The translations under genes were made by a program, and so were the position numbers. Under the pieces are notes generated by a model. The model did no database searches. It was not told the DNA's origin and worked only from the letters and a program-made list of their open reading frames with translations. 64,000 bases of DNA, taken from positions 1,569,203 to 1,633,202 of the forward strand of contig NZ_NIBV01000001.1 in assembly GCF_002632585.1 (NCBI RefSeq). Direction: 5' to 3'. This document shows positions 30,521-41,400 of the stretch, piece after piece; within the stretch, counting starts at the first letter, position 1, and the number at the start of each line of letters is the position of its first letter. Source of the DNA: Xenorhabdus szentirmaii DSM 16338 (lineage in GTDB: Bacteria > Pseudomonadota > Gammaproteobacteria > Enterobacterales > Enterobacteriaceae).

Positions 30521-30715
30521 ATCTATCCGGCGTCAAAGTTGGCAAAATTGCCAGCGCCTCAATGAATTCCACACCTGATACACCTAAAAATCCAACCGAC
30601 TTCAATGAGCCATTTTGCCAATCAGGTTTTCATCAGGCCGATAGTGTCATCAATTATCAGTCTTCGCAAAATCAGATGGGTAATAATGGTTAACTTCAAT
30701 TTCAATAAGCCAAAA

Positions 30716-31721
30716 TTAAACTTCGAATACAGTGTGCCGTGTCGTGACTGCCCAGGCTATTCTGGCAAGTTTATTGGCTAATGCACAGACCACCACATTG
30801 GTATGTTTTCGTTCCCGTCGCCTTTTAACCCATTCTGCTAATCTCCCCGACCGATATGCCAGCGATTGCATGAATGAACGGGTGCAGAGCACTAACAGTT
30901 GCCGGAGTTTTTTATCGCCCCGCTTGCTGATACCCAACAAGGCCGTCTTGCCTCCGGTACTGTATTGTCGGGGAAACCAAGCCCGTCGAGGCAGCAAAGT
31001 CCCGACTGCGGGCATATTGCTTTCCATCCTCTAATTGTGATGATAATGCACTCGCCGTCATGGGACTAATACCACGAATTGTCATGAGTCGTTGCCCCGT
31101 TTCATCCTGCATGACTTCCTGCATCAACGCCGTTTCAATCTCCGTTATTTGTTCAGCCAAATAGCGATAATGGGCCTGTAACCGCAATAATAATTGGGCC
31201 AGATAAGGTGGTGGTGCGTGTTCGGTCAGGACGGTGGAAAGGCCATTTATAATGGCAATTCCTTTCGGCATACTGATGCCAAATTCCAGCAGGAACGCGT
31301 GCATTTGGTTGGTGGTTTTCACTTTATCCCGAACCAGAGATCCTCTGACCCGGTGAAGTGCCCGTATGGCCTGTTGAGCTTCCGTTCAGGGTTGGACAAA
31401 CCGCATTGAAGGCCTTGAAGCCGCTTCACAGATAGCTTCGGCATCAATAAAATCATTCTTGTTACTTTTCACGAAGGGACGGACAAACTGCGGTGAAATT
31501 AATTTTGTTTCATGTCCCAATTCAGCAATCCGTCTTGTCATAAAATGCGCCCCGGCACAGGCTTCCATGACAACGGTTGCAGAAGCGCATTCAGCCATAA
31601 ATTCCATCAATGTAGTTCGGGTTAATTTTTTGTGCAGCAGGGCTTTTCCCGATTTATCCTGACAGTGGAGATGAAAAGAATGTTTACCGAGATCAATACC
31701 AATAAGCGCGATGTTGTTCAT
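30716..31721 (-). pseudogene. IS110-family transposase, broken by a stop and a frameshift
   Basis: The reading begins at ATG 31721 with NNIALIGIDLGKHSFHLHC, the RuvC-like DEDD catalytic domain (first Asp in GIDLGK; later VVMEACAG and KNDFIDAEAI). At 31386-31388 an in-frame TGA interrupts it, after which the same frame continues as TEAQQAIRALHRVRGSLVRDK. The C-terminal Tnp_IS110 (transposase_20) domain has the MTIRGISPMTA and GDKKLRQLL motifs. A frameshift near 30975-30985 is needed to pass from STGLV to PRQYSTGGKTALLGISKRG. With a nonsense codon and a frame break it is presumed inactive. IS110 elements lack normal terminal inverted repeats, so exact ends are not called. Confidence 0.9.
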
Positions 31722-32105
31722 GATGCTGGCCTCTTAATAAGATAATCACCCCTGTTAATATACTGTTGTCAGGGGAGAGGGGAACCATTTCATTTATTAC
31801 GTTTGCAGCAAACTGATTAACCCTTGTCGATATTTCAAATCGCAGTAGTGAAAAATCACGATGTTGTTTGAAACGGAGGCGTGACAAAATAACGGATAGT
31901 TTATAGAGAGGGTTGTTCTTGGATGTTATTTCACCATATATAATGATTGATAAGAGTGATGTTCTCTTAGGAAAGTATATAAGATAAAAAGCCCCAGCAA
32001 TGATTTAATTTGTATAGAAATTCGTATGGATTTGGATAGGTTAATTACAAATGTCATTTAATATCAATATGTTAATTTGTTTGTTTTATTCTAGCGGGAG
32101 CATTG
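31722..32105. other. Gap between IS110 and recC, candidate bridge-RNA end
   Basis: No gene is seen. The part next to the transposase start (about 31722-31900) contains a CCCCTG...CAGGGG inverted repeat. In the IS110 group this is where the non-coding end that encodes the bridge RNA lies. The remainder leads to recC and probably contains its promoter, including the island-edge repeat TTTGTATAGA at 32009. Confidence 0.4.
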
Positions 32106-35100
32106 ATGTTTAGAGTTTATCATTCAAATCAGTTGGATATTCTTAAGGAATTGATGACGATATTGATTCGGGACAATCCCCTGCCTGATCCCTTTGGCAA
32201 AGAAGTGATCCTTGTTCAAAGCCCCGGCATGTCGCAGTGGCTGCAAATTCAGATAGCAGAAAAACTGGGTATTGCCGCAAATATGGAGTTTCCGCTGCCC
32301 GCGACGTTTATTTGGCAGATGTTTACTCAAATATTGCCTGATGTCCCCAAAGACGGAGCTTTCAGCAAAGATGCCATGAAATGGAAGCTGATGACTCTAC
32401 TGCCGAATTTACTGGCAGAGCCTGAGTTTTTGTCACTCAGGCATTATCTTGATCAGGATAGTGATAAACGCAAGATCCACCAATTGGCGGGACGGATCGC
32501 CGACCTGTTTGACCAATATCTGGTTTATCGCCCTCAATGGCTGGAAAGTTGGGAAGATGGTCAGTTAATTGATGGTTTGAGCAGCAATCAGTTATGGCAA
32601 AAAAGGTTATGGTCTGAACTGACTGAATATACCCGTCGGTTACAGCAACCTTTGTGGCACCGGGCCAATTTATATCAACGGTTTATTAGCACGCTGGAAT
32701 CAGGGGATTTTCCGCCGGGAAATTTACCCTCACGCGTTTTTATTTGCGGCATATCGACATTGCCCCCTGCCTATTTACAAGTTTTTAAGGCGTTAGGGCA
32801 ACATATTGATATTCATCTCATGTTCACTAACCCGTGCCAATATTATTGGGGAGATATTCAGAGTTATACGTTTCTCGCCAAGCTGAACAGCCGTAAACCC
32901 AAACATCATCAAAGCAGCCAGTTGCTGGAGAGATTCAAAGATCCGGAAAATGCATCCTCACTTTTTAATGAAGAGGGAGAACAGAACTTAAATAATCCTT
33001 TGTTGGCCTCTTGGGGAAAGCTGGGGAGGGATAATCTTTACCTATTATCACAATTGGAACCGGATTCTGATATTCATGCCTTTGTTGAATTAGAACCTGA
33101 TTGCATCTTGCATCAAGTTCAACGGGATATTCTTGATCTTGAAGATTACGCCCAGATTGGTGCAACAGAGAATACATTCAAAAACAGCCTGAAAAAGCGC
33201 CCATTTGATTGTATCGATCGTTCATTGACTTTCCATTCATGCCATAGCCCACAGAGAGAAGTGGAGGTACTGCAAGATCAAATCCTGCATTTGCTGGATG
33301 ATAACCCTTCGCTGACACCGAGGGATATTATTGTGATGATGGCGGATATAGACAGCTATGCCCCTTATATTCAGGCTGTGTTCGGTAATGCACCCAGTGA
33401 ACGTTACATTCCTTTTGCCATTTCTGACCGGAAAGCCAGTCAGGCACACCCCGTCTTGCAGGCATTTATTAATTTGCTGGATTTACCGCAGAGCCGGTTT
33501 ACGGCAGAACAGGTACTGGCATTACTGGAAGTTCCGGCTCTAGCCGGTAAATTTTCCATTCAGGAAGAAGGGCTGCGCTTGCTGCGGCGCTGGGTAAAAG
33601 AATCGGGCATCTGCTGGGGATTGGATGATGACAATATAGAAGCCTTGTCTTTACCTGTCACAGGGCAGAATACCTGGCGTTTTGGTTTAACACGCATGCT
33701 GTTGGGGTATGCGATGGATAGCCACGCCGGGCCATGGAATGCAGTCCTGCCTTATGATGAATCCAGTGGCCTTGCTGCTGAATTGGCTGGGCAACTGGCT
33801 GAATTTCTGATGGAGCTGAACCACTGGCGTAAGATTTTGGGTGAAGATCGGAAATTGGCGGAGTGGTTAACCGTGTGCCCGCAACTGCTGGATACTTTCT
33901 TTGAAGTGGATGAAGAAACAGAATTAGTGCTGGCACTGATTACTCAGCAATGGCAAAAATTGATTGAAAGTGGTTTGAATGCGCATTACGGCGAAAGCGT
34001 TCCTTTGGTGCTGCTACGTGATGAACTGGCATTTCGTTTTGATGATGAAAAGATAAGCCAGCGTTTTCTCGCCGGATCGCTGAATTTCTGTACCCTGATG
34101 CCTATGCGTTCTATTCCTTTTAAGGTTGTCTGCCTGCTGGGAATGAATGACGGGGTTTATCCCAGGACAATTCAGCCGCTTGGGTTTGACCTGATGGTAG
34201 AAAAAACACAAAGAGGGGATAGAAAACGGCGTGATGATGACCGTTACCTTTTTCTGGAAGCATTGGTATCGGCGGAGCAATATCTTTATATCAGTTATAT
34301 TGGTAAATCTATTCGGGATGATACTGAATGTAACCCATCAGTGTTGATTAATGAGTTACTGGATTACGTTTGCCAGAGTTTTTGTCTGTCAGGTGACGAA
34401 ATACTGAATGTCGATGACAGTTCAAGGAACGTCAGAAACTATTTGCTATCACAGCATGCACGAGTTCCTTTTGCGACGGAAAATTTCCTGCCCAACCATT
34501 ATCGGCAAAGTTATGCATCGGAATGGTTACCTGCGGCAACTCAGCAAGGCATTTCAAACGGGGATTTTTGTCATCCTATTGAATTTGATTGCAGTGAGGT
34601 GAAAGAAATCTCTTTGGATGAACTGATTCGCTTTTACCGTCATCCTGTCCGGGCGTTTTTTCAGCAACGTTTAAAGGTTCATTTTGTCATTGAGGAAATG
34701 GAATTACCGGAAGAAGAGCCTTTTGTTTTGGATAACTTGCAACGTTATCAATTTAACCAGTTACTTTTGAGCATTTTGCTGGAGCAAGGCCCTCCAGATG
34801 CTTTATTTGCCCATCTCAAGGCATCGGGAGGGTTGCCATATGGTGCGTTTGGTGAGGTTTATTGGATGAATCAATTGGAATCGATGCAGCTATTGGCAGA
34901 CAAAGTGAATGGGGAAAAAATGGATTCGTTCTCTGTTGACCTGTATGAAAATCTGGGCACTGTTGTATTGACCGGAAGAATCAATCAAGTTCAAAACGAT
35001 GGAATTTTACGTTGGCGCCCTGCGAACTTAACGGCCAATGATGGTATCCAACTATGGATTGAACATCTTGCCTATTGTCTTTCTGGTAGAACGAATGAAA

Positions 35101-35501
35101 GCCGTATGTACGGTAAAGGGGAAAAAGAGGGAAGGAAAGGCAAAGAATGGCGTTTTTTACCGTTGAACAAGGATGAAGCAAAAGAGATTCTGAATCAGAT
35201 GGTCAGAGGCTATTTTAAAGGCATGTCAGAGCCTCTTCCCCTATTCTGCCGAAGTGGTTGGGCATGGCTGGAAGCCTGTTTTGATAAGAAAAAGCAGGAG
35301 ATCAATTTAAATGATGAGGCTCAACAGAGAGCGGAAAATAAATTGATAGAACAATGGCTGGGAACACACGACAGAAAAGGTGAAGGCAGCGATCATTATG
35401 TGCAGAGAGTTTTCCGGCAAGTTGATCAATTGTTGTTAGAACGCATGAAATGCGAAATTCAGAGCTATTTATTGCCGATGGCTCGTTATTCAAGTAGTTG
35501 A
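32106..35501 (+). CDS. recC: Exodeoxyribonuclease V gamma chain RecC
   Basis: RecC is the Chi-recognising, pin-bearing subunit of RecBCD, which processes double-strand ends for RecA loading. The start ATG 32106 gives MFRVYHSNQLDILKELM, aligning with E. coli MLRVYHSNRLDVL, and a GGGAG ribosome binding site lies just upstream. The TTG three bases earlier is unlikely. At 1131 residues it matches E. coli RecC (1122). Conserved segments such as LPATFIWQMF and DSDKRKIHQLAGRIADLFDQYLVYRP are visible. It is first in the recC-ptrA-recB-recD run. Confidence 0.97.
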   Translation: MFRVYHSNQLDILKELMTILIRDNPLPDPFGKEVILVQSPGMSQWLQIQIAEKLGIAANMEFPLPATFIWQMFTQILPDVPKDGAFSKDAMKWKLMTLLPNLLAEPEFLSLRHYLDQDSDKRKIHQLAGRIADLFDQYLVYRPQWLESWEDGQLIDGLSSNQLWQKRLWSELTEYTRRLQQPLWHRANLYQRFISTLESGDFPPGNLPSRVFICGISTLPPAYLQVFKALGQHIDIHLMFTNPCQYYWGDIQSYTFLAKLNSRKPKHHQSSQLLERFKDPENASSLFNEEGEQNLNNPLLASWGKLGRDNLYLLSQLEPDSDIHAFVELEPDCILHQVQRDILDLEDYAQIGATENTFKNSLKKRPFDCIDRSLTFHSCHSPQREVEVLQDQILHLLDDNPSLTPRDIIVMMADIDSYAPYIQAVFGNAPSERYIPFAISDRKASQAHPVLQAFINLLDLPQSRFTAEQVLALLEVPALAGKFSIQEEGLRLLRRWVKESGICWGLDDDNIEALSLPVTGQNTWRFGLTRMLLGYAMDSHAGPWNAVLPYDESSGLAAELAGQLAEFLMELNHWRKILGEDRKLAEWLTVCPQLLDTFFEVDEETELVLALITQQWQKLIESGLNAHYGESVPLVLLRDELAFRFDDEKISQRFLAGSLNFCTLMPMRSIPFKVVCLLGMNDGVYPRTIQPLGFDLMVEKTQRGDRKRRDDDRYLFLEALVSAEQYLYISYIGKSIRDDTECNPSVLINELLDYVCQSFCLSGDEILNVDDSSRNVRNYLLSQHARVPFATENFLPNHYRQSYASEWLPAATQQGISNGDFCHPIEFDCSEVKEISLDELIRFYRHPVRAFFQQRLKVHFVIEEMELPEEEPFVLDNLQRYQFNQLLLSILLEQGPPDALFAHLKASGGLPYGAFGEVYWMNQLESMQLLADKVNGEKMDSFSVDLYENLGTVVLTGRINQVQNDGILRWRPANLTANDGIQLWIEHLAYCLSGRTNESRMYGKGEKEGRKGKEWRFLPLNKDEAKEILNQMVRGYFKGMSEPLPLFCRSGWAWLEACFDKKKQEINLNDEAQQRAENKLIEQWLGTHDRKGEGSDHYVQRVFRQVDQLLLERMKCEIQSYLLPMARYSSS

Positions 35502-35530
35502 TTATTAAATATAGGGAGAATTATTAGGTT

Positions 35531-38416
35531 ATGCCTAAATATATTATCCGCATCATGACGATGCTTTTTCTGCTGTTTTTTGGTGTCACAACGTATGCAC
35601 AGTCTCTATGGAGTGTATTGCCGGATACCATTCACAAGAGTCAGCGTGATCCTCGCCAATATCAGGCTATTCAGCTCAACAATGGTATGACGGTTATGCT
35701 GGTGTCTGATAAAAAGGCGGTAAAATCATTGGCTGCCATTGCCCTCCCTGTTGGTCATATGGAAAACCCAGATAACCAATTGGGATTAGCCCATTATTTA
35801 GAACATATGGTGTTAATGGGGTCTAAACGTTATCCTCAGCCGGGTGAATTTGCGGAGTTCCTGCAAAAAAATGGGGGCAATCGCAATGCCAGTACAAGCG
35901 CTAACCGCACAGCTTTCTATTTGGAAGTTGAAAACAATGCCTTAATCGGGGCTGTTGATCGCCTTGCAGATGCACTTGCAGAACCGCTGCTGGACCCTGT
36001 TAATGCTGACCGTGAACGCAATGCCGTTGATAATGAAATGACCATTGCCCGTGCTGGTGAAGGCCATCGTATGTGGCAGATCCGGGCTGAGACTATCAAT
36101 CCCGCTCACCCTAATGCCCGTTTTTCGGGTGGAAACCTGGATACACTGAAAGATAAGCCTGACAGCAAATTACAAACAGCACTTGTTGATTTTTATCATC
36201 GCTATTACTCCGCTAATCTGATGAAAGGTGTTCTGTATGGTGACCAGCCGATTAACAAATTGGCACAGATTGCAGCAGAAACATTTGGGCGCATTCCAAA
36301 TCACCATGCTACGGTGAGCCCCATTACGGTTCCTGCAATAACGGATAAAGAAAAAGGCACAATTATTCATTATGTTCCTGCCCAGCCCCATAAGTCGTTG
36401 CGGCTGGAATTCAGCATACCTGACAATAGTGCAGAATTTCGCAGTAAAACAGATGCGTATATCAGCTACCTGATTGGTAACCGCAGCCAGAATACTTTGT
36501 CTGACTGGTTGCAGAAACAGGGGCTGATAGAAGTGATCAGCGCGTCCACCAACCCGAAAACCGATGGTAATTCGGGAACATTCAACATTTATGTCGGATT
36601 AACGGACAAAGGGCTGGCACATCGTGATCAGGTTATTGCCGCCATTTTTTCTTACATCAATTTATTAAAGCAAAAAGGCATCCAAAAGAATTACTTTGAT
36701 GAAATGACCAGAGTATTCAATTTGTCATTTGAATATGCGTCAATTGTGCGGGACATGAATTACATTGAAGCGCTGTCAGATTCTCTGCTGCAATTACCGA
36801 TTTCCAATGTGCTGGATGCGGATTATATTGCGAGTGATTTCGATCCCAAAGCCATCGCTGCCCGTCTGGATGAATTAACACCGGAAAATGCCCGCATCTG
36901 GTTTGTCAGCCCAACGGAGCCACATAACAAAGAAGCTTACTTTGTTCAGGCTCCGTATCAAGTCAATAAGATTACCGGTAAGCAGATAGCCACGTGGAAA
37001 CAGCTCGAGCAGGAAACGTCGTTCTCCTTGCCTGAGCTGAATCCTTATATTCCGAATAAACTGACCCTGATTGAAAAAACAGCCGGCCAGAAACATCCTG
37101 AAATGATATTGGAGCAGCCGAATGTTCGCCTGCTGTATATGCCAAGCCAATATTTTGCCGATGAACCCAAGGGCAGCATTACGTTAGAAATGCGCTATCC
37201 TGACGGACTGAAGACAATTAAAGATCAATTGGCCGATACACTGCTGGCCTATTTGTCTGATGTTGCATTGGATCAATTGGGTTACCAAGCCTCTGTCGGT
37301 GGAATGGGGATTTCTACAGGATATGCAGATGGCCTGAAAATCGGCGTCAGTGGCTATACGCAATATTTGCCTGAATTATTAGCCTCTGTGATTCATCAAT
37401 ATATTTCTTTTACGCCGACTCAGGAAGAATTGGATCAGGCGAAATCATGGTATCGGGAAAAGATTGAGGTTACAAACAACAGTAAAGCCTATCAAATGGC
37501 GATGCAGCCCGTTTCACGTCTTTCGAGTTTCCCTTACTTTGAACAGGACGAGAAACTGAAGGCGCTGGAAGCAGTGACTATTGACGATATTGTGAAATAT
37601 CGCGAAAAAATGATCCGACATTCGGCGTTACAGGCACTGATTTTCGGTAACTTAACGAAGCAACAGAGTATTGATATTGTTCAGGCAGCCCATCAACAGC
37701 TCGCCAATCAGGGAACGGTATGGTGGACGGGAGAGCATATCGTCATTGATCATAATTATGCGGTTGATGTCCAGGGAACGGCCAACAGTACAGATAATGC
37801 ATTGGCGGAACTCTATATTCCAACGGGGTATAGCCGCATCAAAGGGCAAGTTTATTCCAATTTGTTGAGTAGCATTTTGTCCCCGTGGTTCTATGATCAA
37901 TTGAGAACAACGGAACAGCTTGGCTATGCTGTTTTCGCTTTCAATCAGAATGTCGGTAACCATTGGGGGATCAGTTTCCTGTTGCAGAGTAACAGCCAGT
38001 CCCCTGATTATCTGCATCAACGCTATCAAAGCTTCTATCAACAAGCGGATAAAAAATTGAAAGCGATGTCTGAAGCTGAATTTGAGCAGTATAAAAATTC
38101 ATTGCTGACAGAAATGCGCCAACCACCACAAATGTTCTATTCAGAAGTCTCTCGCTATGGCTCAGACTTTGGGCGTAATAATTTCAAATTTGATACTCAT
38201 GAGAAAACGATTGCGGAGATGGAAAAAGTCACTCGAGATCAATTGATTGATTTTTATGACAAAGCCGTGATGAAGCGCCAGGGGCTAGCGCTGATTTCTC
38301 AAATCACCGGGAAAAAAGGCGCAGCCCACCAATATGCAGAGCTGACTGGCTGGAAAACGTATAACTTTGTGTCAGATTTTCAAAAACAATTACCAGTCAA
38401 GGTGAATGCTCAGTGA
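35531..38416 (+). CDS. ptrA: Pitrilysin (protease III), periplasmic zinc protease
   Basis: PtrA is an M16-family inverzincin that degrades small peptides and insulin-like substrates in the periplasm. The 961-residue precursor (962 in E. coli) has a signal peptide ending near TTYAQS. The inverted zinc motif HYLEHMVLMG (HxxEH) lies near residue 90, with the distal glutamate about 76 residues later in NAVDNEMTIARA. The C-terminal half is the catalytically inactive M16 repeat. It sits between recC and recB, its stable location in enterobacteria, and its stop overlaps the recB start. Confidence 0.97.
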   Translation: MPKYIIRIMTMLFLLFFGVTTYAQSLWSVLPDTIHKSQRDPRQYQAIQLNNGMTVMLVSDKKAVKSLAAIALPVGHMENPDNQLGLAHYLEHMVLMGSKRYPQPGEFAEFLQKNGGNRNASTSANRTAFYLEVENNALIGAVDRLADALAEPLLDPVNADRERNAVDNEMTIARAGEGHRMWQIRAETINPAHPNARFSGGNLDTLKDKPDSKLQTALVDFYHRYYSANLMKGVLYGDQPINKLAQIAAETFGRIPNHHATVSPITVPAITDKEKGTIIHYVPAQPHKSLRLEFSIPDNSAEFRSKTDAYISYLIGNRSQNTLSDWLQKQGLIEVISASTNPKTDGNSGTFNIYVGLTDKGLAHRDQVIAAIFSYINLLKQKGIQKNYFDEMTRVFNLSFEYASIVRDMNYIEALSDSLLQLPISNVLDADYIASDFDPKAIAARLDELTPENARIWFVSPTEPHNKEAYFVQAPYQVNKITGKQIATWKQLEQETSFSLPELNPYIPNKLTLIEKTAGQKHPEMILEQPNVRLLYMPSQYFADEPKGSITLEMRYPDGLKTIKDQLADTLLAYLSDVALDQLGYQASVGGMGISTGYADGLKIGVSGYTQYLPELLASVIHQYISFTPTQEELDQAKSWYREKIEVTNNSKAYQMAMQPVSRLSSFPYFEQDEKLKALEAVTIDDIVKYREKMIRHSALQALIFGNLTKQQSIDIVQAAHQQLANQGTVWWTGEHIVIDHNYAVDVQGTANSTDNALAELYIPTGYSRIKGQVYSNLLSSILSPWFYDQLRTTEQLGYAVFAFNQNVGNHWGISFLLQSNSQSPDYLHQRYQSFYQQADKKLKAMSEAEFEQYKNSLLTEMRQPPQMFYSEVSRYGSDFGRNNFKFDTHEKTIAEMEKVTRDQLIDFYDKAVMKRQGLALISQITGKKGAAHQYAELTGWKTYNFVSDFQKQLPVKVNAQ

Positions 38417-41400
38417 GCAAAGAAAAACTGGCCCATGAAATGGTGGGCCATCGTGTGCAGTCTCATCAACTCAATCCGTTAACGCTGCCATTGTATGGCC
38501 AGCGGCTGATTGAGGCTTCAGCAGGGACAGGAAAAACTTACACAATAGGTTTGCTTTATCTTCGTTTATTACTGGGACTGGGCGGCTCTGCCGCCTTTTT
38601 CCGGCCTTTGAGTGTTGAAGATATTTTAGTTGTGACTTTTACCAAAGCGGCGACAGATGAATTACGTGGGCGTATTCGTGAAAACATCCACCGGCTTCGC
38701 CTGGCTTGCATACGGGAAGATGTCAGCGTCAGTGATCCCATTTATCAGCAATTGCTGGATGAAATTCCGGACAGAAAGAGTGCTGCTGATTGGTTATTGC
38801 TTGCTGAACGTCAGATGGATGAAGCGGCAATTTACACTATTCATGGGTTTTGCCAAAGAATGCTGGCGCACAATGCGTTTGAATCGGGTGTTTTGTTTGA
38901 ACAAACATTAATTCATGATGAAAGCCAGTTGCATAAACAAGGTTGTGCCGATTTCTGGCGTCGCCACTGTTACCCCCTGCCGTTGGAAATAGCGACGGAG
39001 GTAAGCCGGATATGGAGTGGTCCGGAAGCGTTGCTGAAAGACATTTCGGGTTATTTGCAAGGAGATATGCCGTACATTGTCAGCGCTGCCGATAGTGATG
39101 AAACGTTGTTGAGCCGCCACAAAAAAATCATTGAACAGATTGATTTGATAAAGCGCCAATGGAATGAGGCGGCTTTTGATCTCCTTGAGCTTATCACTAA
39201 CTCCGGTGTTGATAAGCGTAGTTACAGCAGCAGGCATTTACCGAACTGGTTAAATAAAGTTTCTGAATGGGCGCTGTCACCGACTCAGGACTACCAGCTT
39301 CCCAAAGATTTGGATAAATTTTGTCAATCCACCTTGTTGGAAAAGACCAAAAAAGGTGATGCTCCACGGCATTCATTGTTTGATGCGATTGAGGCGTTAT
39401 ACCGGCATCCGCTGACAGTGAAAGATATCATTATTCCTAAGGCGATAGCGGAAGTCCGGCAATCAGTTTACCAAGAGAAACTGATGCGTGGTTATATAGG
39501 ATTTGATGATCTGTTGACCCGTTTGGACAGTGCCTTACAGCGAGCTGGGGGAGAGCAGCTTGCGGAGGCGATACGGCAGCGTTATCCCGTCGCGATGATT
39601 GATGAATTTCAGGACACTGATCCACAGCAATACCGTATTTTTCAGGCTATATACCGTTATCAGCCACATCAGGCAGAAGATGGTTTACCGAAAAATCCGC
39701 CACCAGAGAATACATCGGCAGAAAATGGCCTGCTGTTTATCGGTGATCCTAAACAAGCCATCTATGCATTCCGTGGTGCGGATATTTTTACTTATATTCG
39801 TGCGCGTTCCAATGTCCGTGCCCATTACACACTGGAAACTAACTGGCGCTCGTCTGTACCGATGGTTTATTCCGTCAATAAGCTGTTTTCCCGGACAGAA
39901 TTGCCATTTTTGTTTGAACAGATCCCGTTTATTCAGGTTAATGCCGCAGAGAAAAATCAGGCGTTGAAATTTACGTTGCATAACGAAGAGCAGGCTGCTT
40001 TGCGATTTTGGTTACAATCTGGGGAGGGAGTTTCCAAAAGAGAATATGAACAGAGCATGGCCCAGCAGTGTGCTGCACAAATTCGGGACTGGCTACAGGC
40101 AGGGCAAGAAGGAAAAGCACTCCTGCATCAGGCAGGAAAGCATCGGCCAGTGATGGCGGCGGATATTACGGTTTTGGTTCGTGACCGGCAGGAAGCATCT
40201 GTGATCCGTGATGAACTGAATGCACTGAAAATCCCTTCTGTGTTTCTTTCTAACCGAGAAAGTGTGTTTGATACGCCAGAAGCGAAAGATCTGCTGTGGT
40301 TATTACAGGCGGTATTGGCACCGGAGAAAGCGCGAGAGTTAAGGAGTGCGCTTGCCAGTAGTTTATTTGGCATGAGTGCGCAGCAAATCGATCAACTGAA
40401 TCGTGATGAAAGAGCATGGGATCGCCTTGTTGATGAGTTTGATGGTTATGCTCGTTTATGGCGTACCCGGGGTGTGCTGCCGATGTTACGGGCAGTCATG
40501 GTGAAATATCAGATAGCAGAGAACTTGCTGGCCGGGAATGATGGAGAACGGCGTCTGACTGATATTATGCATATCGGTGAGTTATTGCAGGAAGCTTCAC
40601 AACAACTGGATAGCGAACATGCGGTGACCCGTTGGCTGGCGCAACAAATTTCCCGTCCTAACTCTCAGTCAGAAAGTCAGCAAATGCGATTGGAGAGCGA
40701 TCGCAGTCTGGTGAAAATTTGTACCATCCATAAATCCAAGGGATTGGAATACCCATTGGTTTTCCTGCCTTTCATTTGCAATTATAAGCAGCAAAAACAG
40801 GCGATTTACCATGATCGTCAGCATTTTGATACTCATCTCAATATTTCCCATGATGTCGAAAAGCAGAAAGCGGCTTTGAAACTGGCGGATGAAGAGCGTC
40901 TGGCGGAAGATTTACGTTTGCTCTATGTTGCGTTAACGAGATCGATTTATCACTGTAGCATCGGTATTGCACCCCTTATCAAAGGAAACAAGAGTAAAGA
41001 GGGAGATACGGATCTACATTTGTCCGCACTTGGCTATTTATTGCAAAAAGGCGAGCAAGGTAATGCGGCGTTGTTGGTGGACTGCCTCAGAGAAATGAGT
41101 GATGAGAATATAGAGTTCAGGTTCACAGAAGAGATTGCAGATGCTCCCTGGGATTCACAGCGTGAAAATCTGGCATCACTGGAAGCCAGAAAGTTCAGAC
41201 GTGCTATTCGGGATGACTGGAGGGTAACAAGTTATTCAGGTTTACAACATTCAGCATCTGCCCTCAGTGCCCACGCTACCTTTGATAACCATGCCAGAGC
41301 ATTCGGCGAATCCGTGGATGCTATCGTGCAATCCATTTCCCCCAAGATGGATATTGATGCGCGAGGTGAGAAAGAGGGGGAGCAAATGCTGCAAATGACT

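Larger units (their letters stand above)
30207..30715. other. Gap with decayed or small open frames before IS110
   Basis: Apart from the hairpin at 30236 and the 47-codon frame at 30377, a stop-free plus frame runs from 30463 to 30693. It lacks a credible start (it includes NSTPDTPKNPTDFNEPF) and may be the tail of a broken gene. The segment adjoining 30716 should include one end of the IS110 element. Confidence 0.4.
21184..32080. mobile_element. Composite genomic island between ppdC and recC
   Basis: In E. coli ppdC is immediately followed by recC; here about 10.9 kb intervenes. In order it contains a decayed P4-type integrase, a truncated P4 alpha-like primase/helicase, an iteron-rich gap, an Eag-Rhs effector module with candidate immunity genes, small decayed open frames and a dead IS110-family element. 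Gene content is almost wholly accessory, and base composition in the immunity part is clearly more AT-rich than the flanks. Exact ends are not certain; a short repeat TTTGTATAGA occurs at both edges (21265-21274, 32009-32018). Confidence 0.75.
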
